This document shows, piece by piece, positions 56,495-64,000 of a stretch of DNA of 64,000 bases. Both the position numbers and the translations under genes were made by a program. Source of the DNA: Desulforhopalus singaporensis. Its GTDB lineage: Bacteria > Desulfobacterota > Desulfobulbia > Desulfobulbales > Desulfocapsaceae. How positions within the stretch are numbered: position 1 is the stretch's first letter; each line of letters starts with the position of its first letter. The notes below the pieces were generated by a model. It was not told the DNA's origin. It saw only the letters and a program-made list of their open reading frames with translations, and made no database searches. The stretch lies in NCBI RefSeq assembly GCF_900104445.1, contig NZ_FNJI01000002.1:182505-246504 (forward strand). Reading direction: 5' to 3'.

Positions 56495-58022
56495 TGTAAT
56501 AATCCACTACCGCTGCAATCATATCAGGAATAGTATATCGTTCGGGCTGGACATCTACTTCAAGTCCGCTATCGGTAACCGTCTTGGCCGTTATCGGCCC
56601 GATTGCCGCTATTTTCACGCCGGCAAGCAGTTGCCGAATCTCCTGCTTCGACTTGACTCCCAGCATTTTGAGGAAATTCCGAACAGTTGACGAGCTGGTA
56701 AAGGTTATCATATCCACGTTGCCGGCGCGAAGTTCACTGCACATGGTTTCCTTGTCGTCTTCTGCCGGACAATTTACATAGACAGGCGCCACCGTTACCT
56801 GAGCTCCGGCTCCGCGCAGGTTTTCCGGAAGGATTTCCCTGCCCTCCCTGGCCCGTGGGATCAGGATATTGCGCCCTTCGACCCCCTGGTCCAGCAGGCT
56901 TTCGGCCAGCCCTTCGCCGGTGAAGGTACTGGGGATGAGATCAGCATGAACCCCGTATTGCAACAACAGGTCGGCGGTGGCTTTTCCCACCGTGGCAATG
57001 GAAGGCCCTTTCAGGTCCCTTGCGTCCATTCCTCTGGCATAGAGGCGTTCAAAGAAATACTTGACGCCGTTAAGCGACGTAAACAAAATCCAGTGGTATT
57101 CATGAATCCGGTCGAGTTCCTCATCAAGGACCTCGTAAGAATCAACCGGCTTGATGTTTATAGTCGAATACTCGAGACAGTTTGCCCCGTACTCCTCGAG
57201 CCCGGCAACAAGATCGCTCGCCTGCGCCCGGGTTCGGGTAACAAGGATACGCTTGGTAAAAAGCGGTCTCTTTTCATACCAGTCTATGGTCTCGCGCAGC
57301 TTGACCACTTCTCCTACTATGATCAGGGCGGGCGGTTTTATTCCCGACTCGCTGACGACATCGTTTATAGTGTCAAGCGTTCCGACGACAGAGCGCTGGT
57401 CGGGAGTGGACGCCCACCGAACAACAGCCACCGGAGTTTTCGGGTCGCGGCCATATCGGATCAGTTTGTCGACAATTATCGGCAAATTTTTAATCCCCAT
57501 ATAGACCACCAGGGTCCCCGCTCCTGTCGCCAGCTTTTGCCAGTCAATATTCGAGGTCTTCTTGGCAGGATCTTCATGGCCGGTAATAAAAGCCACCGAG
57601 GCCGTATAGTCTCTGTGTGTGATCGGTATCCCGGCATAGGTGGCCGCCGCCGTGGCAGACGTGACTCCCGGGACCACTTCAAAGTCGATTTTGGCGGTGT
57701 GAAGGGTTTCTAGCTCCTCTCCGCCCCTGCCGAAGATAAACGGATCCCCCCCCTTCAGTCTCACCACCATTTTGCCAAGCTGTGCCTGATCAACCAGAAT
57801 CTGGTTGATCTCTTCCTGGGTATAGGTATGTTTTACGCCGCCTTTTTTACCAACGTAGATAAGTTCAGCAGTCGACGGCACATGTTTGAGCAACTTCCTG
57901 TTGGCCAGGTAATCATAGACGACCACCTCGGCCCGCTCCAGCAGTCTTTTGCCACGCACTGTTATAAGACCTGGATCTCCAGGACCGGCTCCAACCAGAT
58001 ATACCTTTCCGGGCTTCTTCAT
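56475..58022 (-). CDS. cobA-hemD: Uroporphyrinogen-III C-methyltransferase / synthase fusion (CobA-HemD)
   Basis: The 515-residue protein joins two enzymes of siroheme and cobalamin synthesis. The first half (1-240) is SUMT: VYLVGAGPGDPGLITVRG, VVRLKGGDPFIFGRGGEE and THRDYTASVAFITGH. It methylates uroporphyrinogen III to precorrin-2. The second half (about 255-505) is uroporphyrinogen-III synthase, with ILVTRTRAQASDL, WILFTSLNGVKYF and ITFTSSSTVRNFL. The fusion occurs in several deltaproteobacteria. Siroheme made by this route is needed for sulfite reductase, consistent with DsrC. The CULT-domain gene overlaps its 3' end. Confidence 0.96.
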   Translation of the reverse strand: MKKPGKVYLVGAGPGDPGLITVRGKRLLERAEVVVYDYLANRKLLKHVPSTAELIYVGKKGGVKHTYTQEEINQILVDQAQLGKMVVRLKGGDPFIFGRGGEELETLHTAKIDFEVVPGVTSATAAATYAGIPITHRDYTASVAFITGHEDPAKKTSNIDWQKLATGAGTLVVYMGIKNLPIIVDKLIRYGRDPKTPVAVVRWASTPDQRSVVGTLDTINDVVSESGIKPPALIIVGEVVKLRETIDWYEKRPLFTKRILVTRTRAQASDLVAGLEEYGANCLEYSTINIKPVDSYEVLDEELDRIHEYHWILFTSLNGVKYFFERLYARGMDARDLKGPSIATVGKATADLLLQYGVHADLIPSTFTGEGLAESLLDQGVEGRNILIPRAREGREILPENLRGAGAQVTVAPVYVNCPAEDDKETMCSELRAGNVDMITFTSSSTVRNFLKMLGVKSKQEIRQLLAGVKIAAIGPITAKTVTDSGLEVDVQPERYTIPDMIAAVVDYYSGDPGK

Positions 58023-58154
58023 TTTTATTCCTTAATCTTAACCACAAATATTCACTACAAACCGCAGGAAAACAGACTGGTCCCTGCGGCGTTTAGTTTG
58101 TCATGGGTTATACCATATTCCGTGCAACTGACAAGAGTGGTGCACTATTACACG

Positions 58155-58194
58155 AAAAAAAGGGGCCTTCCCAGAAGTGAGAAAGTCCCCTTTT
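58155..58194 (-). terminator. Terminator after adk
   Basis: AAAAGGGG (58158-58165) pairs with CCCCTTTT (58187-58194), with an inner TTC/GAA pairing, and the leftward side ends in seven T residues. It separates adk from cobA-hemD. Confidence 0.8.
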
Positions 58195-58238
58195 AATTCC
58201 GATAATTATTTTTAAGATTACACAACTCTTGGAAAAAA

Positions 58239-58919
58239 TTAGAGTTCTTTCATTATTGAGTCGGTTACTTCGCCAATGGATGCAGAACCGTCGACGGAAA
58301 TTACTTTCGGTCCGTCGGTATTCTTGAAGTAATTTACCGCAGCCATGGTTCCGGTCTCTTCATCATAATAGATGTTATGACGCTTGTTGATCGCGTCTTC
58401 GTCCTGGTCGTCCGGCCTGGTCTTCAGGTCGCCGCCACAGACACGACAGACGAGTTTTCCGTCTTTTTCTTCCGGCTTGATCGCCTCAAAAGCAATGTGG
58501 TTGGGATGATTGTTGTCATTGACGCAGAGACGACGCCCCATGATGCGATCTTTTGCGATCTGCCGGTCAAGAACGATCTCTATCACGTAATCAAGAGCCA
58601 ACCCTTCTTTTTCCAGCGTTTTGGCAAGGGTGATCGCCTGATCTTTTGATCGGGGAAATCCGTCGAGAATCCAGCCGTCCTTGCAGTCGTCTTTCTGCAG
58701 ACGGGCGACCATCATCGGAATGGTGATGTCGTCGGGTACCAGGTCGCCCCTTTCGATAAACTCTTTGGCTTTCATTCCGAGCTCGGTTCCGCCACCGATA
58801 TGCTCACGGAAAATTGCTCCCGATTCGATATGGGGAATATTGTATTTTTTCTGTACGATGGCGCCTTGAGTTCCTTTACCACTTCCGTTCGGTCCGAAAA
58901 ACAGAATGTTTTTTCCCAT
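58239..58919 (-). CDS. adk: Adenylate kinase
   Basis: This 226-residue enzyme interconverts ADP with ATP and AMP. The P-loop is FFGPNGSGKGTQ near residue 8, and the AMP motif is SGAIFREH near 34. DGFPRSKDQA near 87 and GRRLCVND near 128 are standard. The LID (about 126-170) has Cys in RRLCVND and in VCRVCGG, with an adjacent HPNH, consistent with a zinc LID of an unusual arrangement. An AAGGAG ribosome-binding site precedes the ATG. It is divergent from the hom operon. Confidence 0.95.
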   Translation of the reverse strand: MGKNILFFGPNGSGKGTQGAIVQKKYNIPHIESGAIFREHIGGGTELGMKAKEFIERGDLVPDDITIPMMVARLQKDDCKDGWILDGFPRSKDQAITLAKTLEKEGLALDYVIEIVLDRQIAKDRIMGRRLCVNDNNHPNHIAFEAIKPEEKDGKLVCRVCGGDLKTRPDDQDEDAINKRHNIYYDEETGTMAAVNYFKNTDGPKVISVDGSASIGEVTDSIMKEL

Positions 58920-59298
58920 GATTTCAATCTCCTTTTAAACGTTAAAATATGAACTTCACGATCTGTATAATCCGAAAACACTATTTTTTTATAGCGAGTA
59001 AAGAAGCCCCGTTTTGAAATTGACAACTGCCTGGGGCAAAACCCAAACCTTCGCGAAAACGCCGAGGGGATCACAAACAGGTTACTATAGACCAATTTGG
59101 ACAATCGGGCCATAAAAATATCTCCGCATAGATTTTGACTTTCACCCTGAAAGCGGTTACTTTCTGGGGCATTGTAGCGTTTTTTCGTCCATGGCAGCGA
59201 GGACGCAAAAGGTTTACCGACGGATGCAGCAAGGGCTTGCTTTTTCTTTTACAATCCATCGGAAGCACAACAACTAAACATTGAATCGAGTCACCACT
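58920..59298. other. Divergent region between adk and hom
   Basis: These 379 bases hold the adk promoter and the promoter of the hom operon. I see no riboswitch or attenuator. Confidence 0.4.
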
Positions 59299-60603
59299 AT
59301 GAAAGAGATACGGGTTGGAATTATTGGATTTGGTACAGTTGGCCAGGGATTGGCAAAGGCCATGTTGGCTCAACGGGAACGGTTGCAGCAAAGGACAGGA
59401 ATCGACTTCGTGCTCGCGACCGTGGCGGATATCGCCGTCACCAGCCTGCCCGACGAGTTCGGGCAAGTAACTCTTACCAACAACGCCGAAGATATATTCA
59501 ACGACCCCACCATCGATATCGTGGCGGAACTGATCGGCGGCATGGAACCGGCCAGATCCTTTCTGCTCAAAGCCATGGAAAAGGGCAAACATGTTGTCAC
59601 CGCCAACAAGGCGCTCCTTTCCGTTCACGGCAAGGAAATTTTTGCAGCCGCCGCAAAAAACAATGTGGAAGTAGGGTTTGAAGCGAGTGTCGGAGGCGGT
59701 ATTCCTGTAATAAAAGCGCTCAAGGAAGGGCTGGTCGCCAACAGGATCAATTACATCAAGGGAATCATGAACGGCACCGCCAACTATATCCTGACCCAGA
59801 TGACCGACCACGGCACCCCTTTTGCCGAGGTACTCAAGGAAGCCCAGGAACTCGGATTTGCCGAGGCGGATCCGACCTATGATATTGAAGGGATTGACAC
59901 CGCCCACAAGCTTGCCATACTGATGACCATCGCCTACGGACTCAACGTCCACCTCGACGATGTGAGCGTGGAGGGGATCTCTTCCATCGAACCGATCGAC
60001 ATCGAATTCGCCAGGCGTTTCGGCTATCGCATCAAACTGCTCGCCATAAGCCGCAACCACGGCGAAAGCGTCGAGGCCCGGGTCCACCCCACCATGGTCC
60101 CCGAGGGTCATATGCTGGCCACAATCAACGGGGCCTTTAACGGCATCCAGCTCCGGGGAGATACCGTGGGAGATGTACTCCTGTATGGCCAGGGCGCAGG
60201 AATGATGCCCACCGGCAGCGCTGTTGCTGCAGATGTGGTCGATATCGGCAGGAACATCGCCAACGGATCGGTAAACCGCGTTCCCGCATTGTCCTACCTG
60301 CCGGAAAACATCGGCGAACCGACCATAACCCCCATGGAACAGCTCCAGTGCCCCTATTATTTCAGGATCACGGCGCTGGATAAACCAGGTGTTCTTTCGG
60401 TGATTACCGGAATTTTCGGCAAGCACAACATCTCCATTCGCTCGATGATGCAGCAGGGCCATGACAGTAACGAGCCGGTACATATTGTGTTCAGGACTCA
60501 CCTGGCGCAGGAAGGCTCCGTTGAAAAAGCAATTGGTGAAATAAACGCGCTTGATATCTGCACCGCCCCTACTGTCAAGATAAGACTTCTGATATCAGAA
60601 TAG
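59299..60603 (+). CDS. hom: Homoserine dehydrogenase
   Basis: This 434-residue enzyme reduces aspartate semialdehyde to homoserine. I chose the ATG at 59299; a TTG six codons earlier is possible. NAD(P) binding is at VGIIGFGTVGQG. The catalytic core has TANKALLSVHG, GGGIPVIKAL, KGIMNGTANYIL and GFAEADPTYDIEGIDTAHK. The C-terminal ACT domain (about 350-434) begins FRITALDKPGVLSVI and usually gives feedback control by threonine. The next gene is a phosphoglycerate-mutase-like protein 8 bases downstream. Confidence 0.97.
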   Translation: MKEIRVGIIGFGTVGQGLAKAMLAQRERLQQRTGIDFVLATVADIAVTSLPDEFGQVTLTNNAEDIFNDPTIDIVAELIGGMEPARSFLLKAMEKGKHVVTANKALLSVHGKEIFAAAAKNNVEVGFEASVGGGIPVIKALKEGLVANRINYIKGIMNGTANYILTQMTDHGTPFAEVLKEAQELGFAEADPTYDIEGIDTAHKLAILMTIAYGLNVHLDDVSVEGISSIEPIDIEFARRFGYRIKLLAISRNHGESVEARVHPTMVPEGHMLATINGAFNGIQLRGDTVGDVLLYGQGAGMMPTGSAVAADVVDIGRNIANGSVNRVPALSYLPENIGEPTITPMEQLQCPYYFRITALDKPGVLSVITGIFGKHNISIRSMMQQGHDSNEPVHIVFRTHLAQEGSVEKAIGEINALDICTAPTVKIRLLISE

Positions 60604-60611
60604 GAAACATC

Positions 60612-61835
60612 ATGAAATACCTCATTCTTGTCGGCGACGGCATGGGGGACTATCCGATCGAGGAAATTGGCGGACTGACTCCTCTTGCTAAAGCTCATAT
60701 TCCGACCATTGACCGGCTTTGCGAAAGAGGAGAGCTGTTCCTCAACCGGACAATCCCCGAAGGCTACCCACCCGGCAGCGACGTGGCGAACATGTCGCTT
60801 ATGGGATACGACCCGGCGGCTTACTACACCGGCCGGGCACCGCTCGAAGCGGCCGCCATGGGCATCCGGCTCGCTCCCGATGAAATCGCATTTCGCTGCA
60901 ACATGGTGACCCTGGATAAGCAGACTGAAGACCGGGTGGTGATGACCGATTTCAGTGCCGGACATATCACCAGCGAGGAGTCGCGCCAGCTGATCGAGGA
61001 TCTTGAGAACCATTGCTCGTCCGAGGCTTTTCATTTCAAGGCCGGAGTCAGCTACAGGAACCTGGTCGTATACAAAGGACAACATCCAGGTTTTGCCCCC
61101 GTACCTCCCCACGATTTTATAGAGCGGGATGTCACATCCCATTACCAGGCATATTTCAACGACCCGGAGTGGAGAAAGGTTCTCACCGGAGCACAAGAAC
61201 TGCTCGCCGCCCACCCGGTCAACCTCAAACGTATTGACGAAGGGAAGAATCCTGCCAACTTCATCTGGCTCTGGGGAGAAGGCAAAATGGCATCCGCCCC
61301 GACGCTTGGCCAAAGGTTCGGTATTACCGGGTCGATGATCAGTGCCGTCGACCTCCTGAAAGGTCTCGGGGTGCTGGCCGGCATTACGGCGCTGAACATC
61401 CCTGGCGCAACCGGCTATATCGACACCAACTACGACGGCAAGGCCCAGGGAGCGATCGACGCCTTGAAAAACGAGGACTTTGTCTTCGTCCATCTGGAAG
61501 GCCCGGATGAAGCGGGGCACAAGGGTTCGCTCGTCGACAAGATCCAGGCAATAGAGGATTTTGACGGCAGGATTGTCCGCCCGATCATCGATTTCCTCCA
61601 CGAGAGTAAAGAAGATTTCCGGGTGGTGGTAACCATGGACCATTTCACCCCCCTGGCGCTGCGCACCCATGCCTCCGATCCGGTGCCGACGATTCTATAC
61701 GATTCGCGCGAAAATATTGCAGGGTCGGGAAAAACCTTCAGCGAAGAAAACTGCCGGCAGCTGCAGGATCTTTCTGGTGAAGAGATAATGCAGGGACACA
61801 CCCTTATCGAGAAACTGCTGCAACAGAGGCAATAA
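60612..61835 (+). CDS. iPGM-like protein, proposed homoserine kinase
   Basis: This 407-residue protein belongs to the alkaline-phosphatase-like superfamily and resembles archaeal cofactor-independent phosphoglycerate mutase (ApgM). It begins MKYLILVGDGMGDYPIEEIG, with a metal Asp in GDGM. PPGSDVANMSLMGYD holds the catalytic Ser position, and FVHLEGPDEAGHKG and VVTMDHFTPLALRTH are the metal-binding signatures. A subgroup of this family next to homoserine dehydrogenase genes has been proposed to be a homoserine kinase where the usual ThrB is missing. The 8-base gap to hom favours that role, but phosphoglycerate mutase activity cannot be excluded. Confidence 0.85.
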   Translation: MKYLILVGDGMGDYPIEEIGGLTPLAKAHIPTIDRLCERGELFLNRTIPEGYPPGSDVANMSLMGYDPAAYYTGRAPLEAAAMGIRLAPDEIAFRCNMVTLDKQTEDRVVMTDFSAGHITSEESRQLIEDLENHCSSEAFHFKAGVSYRNLVVYKGQHPGFAPVPPHDFIERDVTSHYQAYFNDPEWRKVLTGAQELLAAHPVNLKRIDEGKNPANFIWLWGEGKMASAPTLGQRFGITGSMISAVDLLKGLGVLAGITALNIPGATGYIDTNYDGKAQGAIDALKNEDFVFVHLEGPDEAGHKGSLVDKIQAIEDFDGRIVRPIIDFLHESKEDFRVVVTMDHFTPLALRTHASDPVPTILYDSRENIAGSGKTFSEENCRQLQDLSGEEIMQGHTLIEKLLQQRQ

Positions 61836-61839
61836 CGAC

Positions 61840-62295
61840 ATGGCGGAACATTCTTTTACTACCACAGTGCGCGTTCTCTACGGCGATACCGATGCCGCAG
61901 GAGTCGTCTATAACGCCAACTATCTCCGATATTTTGAAAAAGGAAGAACCGAGTTGATGCGGGAATGGATATGCACCTACAGCGACATAGAGAAAATGGG
62001 CTTCATTCTTCCCGTCACCGAGTGCTGGGCACGGTACAAGGCCCCGGCAAAATACGACGACCTGCTCACGATCGAGACGTCAATCTCCGAACTGTCCAAG
62101 TACAAGTGCAAATTCGCCTACAGAATAGTGAGGGAAGACAGAGAAAACAACCGGACCCAGCTGCTTGTCAAGGGCTATACCGTTCATGTGGCGACAACGA
62201 CTGACGGCAAACTCACCAGATTGCCCGAGGTTATCATTTCTCAGATGGCACAATTTGCTGCAAAACCTGAAAAGATGAATTCAAAGGCCAAATAG
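61840..62295 (+). CDS. Acyl-CoA thioesterase, YbgC/4HBT family
   Basis: This 151-residue hot-dog-fold enzyme hydrolyses acyl-CoA thioesters. VLYGDTDAAGVVYNANYLRYFEKGR is cut here for length: the core signature is DTDAAGVVYNANYLRYFE, with the catalytic Asp and the nucleotide-contacting residues near 17-34. The strand FAYRIVRED and LVKGYTVHV are also typical. It starts four bases after the iPGM-like gene, so it is in the hom operon. The link to threonine synthesis is unclear. It lies just before the initiator tRNA gene. Confidence 0.92.
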   Translation: MAEHSFTTTVRVLYGDTDAAGVVYNANYLRYFEKGRTELMREWICTYSDIEKMGFILPVTECWARYKAPAKYDDLLTIETSISELSKYKCKFAYRIVREDRENNRTQLLVKGYTVHVATTTDGKLTRLPEVIISQMAQFAAKPEKMNSKAK

Positions 62296-62338
62296 TCATT
62301 GACATTATTTTCAACGGGTGTATAGTGCCTGAACCTAT

Positions 62339-62415
<77 letters not shown>

Positions 62416-62424
62416 AGATATTTC

Positions 62425-62460
62425 AAGGACTTACGGATTGATTGCCGTAAGTCCTTTTTT
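62425..62460 (+). terminator. Terminator after the tRNA
   Basis: AAGGACTTACGG and its exact 12-base complement enclose an 8-base loop and are followed by T residues. It ends the tRNA transcript. Confidence 0.9.
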
Positions 62461-63211
62461 CATTGGTCTTACGATGATGCTACGCTCGAATGTCAGGCGC
62501 AATCGGGCTTTCAGGCTGATACATGATTTGGCCTGGTTATTTGTGTTGCTGTTGAATCGATATTTCAATTCTAAAAGAGTATTTCACCAGTATCTACCCT
62601 CGACTTTGTGAGCGATGTGAACCATACACTGATAATACGTAGTGACATTACTTGTATCGACCTTCAGCGGACGATATAGCTCACATTGACTGCCCGGCAG
62701 TAAACATTCTATTAAACAAGCTTTGACCATCTTGCCTGGTGCCTATGTTGCTGCTTGGAAATCAGCATCATGGCACCCTTAAATAATAAATTGAATTCAA
62801 AAGGATCTATTCATGCGGAGACAGTTAACCGGCATCTTTGCCTTTATTATGACAGCAGTGTTGGTAAGAATACATTATTACAGCAAGCTTCGACCATCAT
62901 GTCGAAGGAGCGCTTTTGATAAATAGAACTGATCTTATCAATAGTTGGCCTCTAGCTTGTCATGCTGCTATTGAAATCATAAGATTCCCTCAGCTGAAAC
63001 AGTTCCGACCTGGCCCGGTTTGCGTGGATAAACGGGATACGAACAGCAAGAGACCTGCTGTGATAAAATTGCCTTCTACAAGCTGCTGTGACGATTTGTC
63101 AGCTGACCATGCCGTACAGCATCATAGGGCCCCAGGGAGATCACGTATCAACACTACCCACATCAGAGATTGATGCCAGAGCTGGTATCTGAATCTCAAT
63201 ATTTTTTTTGA
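62461..63211. other. AT-richer, degenerate-looking non-coding stretch
   Basis: These 750 bases have no convincing ORF and a composition unlike the genes to the left. They contain an imperfect repeat (62704-62734 and 62872-62901) and a small hairpin (62888-62907). They may be remnants of inserted DNA or flanking sequence of the IS1595 element. I could not find a matching inverted repeat for the element. Confidence 0.5.
62704..62901 (+). repeat. Imperfect direct repeat pair of about 30 bp
   Basis: ACATTCTATTAAACAAGCTT at 62704 and ACATTATTACAGCAAGCTTC at 62872 begin two similar blocks that continue as TTTGACCATCTTG and TTCGACCATCATG. The second copy carries a 7-bp hairpin, CTTCGAC-GTCGAAG. They could be cassette-like or IS-derived units; the evidence is weak. 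Confidence 0.35.
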
Positions 63212-64000
63212 TTACCACCAATCTTCAGCAAGCGATAAATTGTGCTGAGGAATCGGTGATGATTTACAAGCGTGATAAACGAGATTTTCAATCATCAGCT
63301 CTAATTTAAAACGTCGATTAAACCTGTAACAGAATTCAGCGAGATAACGAGGCAAATGCCTGTGGTCAATACCATGATAAGTGGCTCTGATAGAGTTTTT
63401 CAGGTTGCCGATTATGATATTGAGCCAGTTAAACAGTTTTTTGCTTTTCTTGTCGGTACCTCCACCAGTGATAAACGCCCAATGATAGTGTCCAGCAAGA
63501 TCGAGACTCCTGAAACAGGCAAGTCCATCTGTAAACACTGCACGTTTTGGAGCAAGATGCTTTTCCGACCAGCGCTTAATCTCGTCAGAAGAAAACCCAG
63601 CGACTCTACTAAATCGAATATGACGGGGGTACCCCTTAGTATCTCTGCTGAGAGCCGCGATCATAGGCGTCTTACCTGCAGCGCCTCGCCCTCGTTTACA
63701 TCCGTGCCGTTTGCCTCCCCAGTAAGCGTCATCAATCTGGACAAGGCCAAAGAGAGGCTGGACGTCATCGGCTTGTTTCATGACCATTTGGAGTTTGTGT
63801 TTCATCCTTATAGCTGCATTGAAGGAAATTCCGAGGTATCTGCTCATAGGCAAAGCAGCCATACCTTCTTTTGATTGAGTCATGAAAAATATTGCTAAAA
63901 ACCAGACAGTTAGAGGTAACTTAGATGATGTGAAGATAGTATTGGTTATGAGAGAATGCTGGTGTCTACACTGGCGGCACTGAAATACACGACGTGTCTG
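63212..64000 (-). mobile_element. IS1595-type transposase (5' end cut by window edge)
   Basis: The leftward frame is open to the window edge, so about 262 residues are visible and the N-terminus is missing. Near the edge it has a zinc ribbon half (VFQCRQCRHQHS), as in ISXO2-like transposases. The catalytic domain has QIDDAYWGGKRHG and VFTDGLACF for the first acidic residues, and WLNIIIGNLKNSIRATYHG followed by RYLAEFCYRFNRRF near the end. These are IS1595 family features. It should carry out DDE transposition. No frameshift is seen in the visible part, so the element may be intact. Terminal repeats are not identified. Confidence 0.9.

Noticed and set aside
59071..60501. 476-residue leftward open frame
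   Set aside because: It is opposite hom, which has full catalytic motifs and an ACT domain.
60498..61670. 390-residue leftward open frame
   Set aside because: It is a shadow of the iPGM-like gene.
62916..63173. 85-residue rightward frame
   Set aside because: No ribosome-binding site, no family pattern, and it lies in a degenerate AT-rich stretch.
62461..63211. CRISPR or integron attC array
   Set aside because: Only two imperfect copies are present, without regular spacing or conserved attC core bases.

Overview
The window looks like a piece of chromosome from a strictly anaerobic, Gram-negative sulfur-metabolising bacterium of the former Deltaproteobacteria, probably a Desulfobulbales-type sulfate reducer. 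The main evidence is a DsrC sulfur-carrier protein, a tungsten-type aldehyde:ferredoxin oxidoreductase beside two iron alcohol dehydrogenases, a fused CobA-HemD, and a homoserine dehydrogenase paired with a phosphoglycerate-mutase-like gene. No rRNA or species marker is present, so the assignment below class level is inference. Coding density is high. The only clear mobile element is an IS1595-type transposase cut by the right edge.

Layout: 1-7 kb holds a truncated radical SAM gene, aroC, a CLC channel with CBS and TrkA-C domains, and two transporters. 7-11.4 kb is a three-subunit molybdenum hydroxylase operon followed by yqeC, the accessory gene typical of selenium-dependent molybdenum hydroxylases. 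11.6-14 kb is one large protein I do not recognise. 15.8-23 kb is an alcohol-oxidation island: two iron alcohol dehydrogenases flank a PAS histidine kinase and a sigma54-type response regulator, and an aldehyde:ferredoxin oxidoreductase follows. Both dehydrogenase genes have a -24/-12 promoter with a related palindromic motif about 70 bp upstream of the GG. 23-29 kb carries gltD and gltB.

29.6-38 kb holds a Ser/Thr kinase with a degenerate receiver domain, acs, a flavodoxin-like gene, an outer-membrane barrel protein, a rhodanese/MauE pair and a divergent stand-alone HypD-like gene. 38-46 kb carries a 4-oxalocrotonate tautomerase, a divergent NAD-dependent DNA ligase, a threonine aldolase, a kinase-DUF1566 protein, a phosphoesterase and an ABC-F ATPase. 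46-48.6 kb is a compact operon of M23 peptidase, bactofilin, zinc ribbon and RimK-like ATP-grasp genes. 48.6-62.4 kb holds dsrC, a PpiD-type foldase, a giant SNF2 helicase, a small cereblon-like CULT-domain protein, cobA-hemD, adk, a hom / iPGM-like / thioesterase operon and an initiator tRNA. The last 1.6 kb is AT-richer and degenerate, ending in the transposase.

Functionally, the island at 15.8-23 kb can take alcohols to aldehydes and on to acids with ferredoxin reduction. Acs at 31 kb could then activate acetate. DsrC links the window to dissimilatory sulfur metabolism. GltBD, hom, the iPGM-like protein, aroC and threonine aldolase cover amino-acid metabolism. The most unusual items are the bacterial CULT-domain protein with an intact tri-tryptophan cage, the paired sigma54 promoters with a shared motif, the HypD variant, the bactofilin/ATP-grasp operon and the 807-residue unknown protein.
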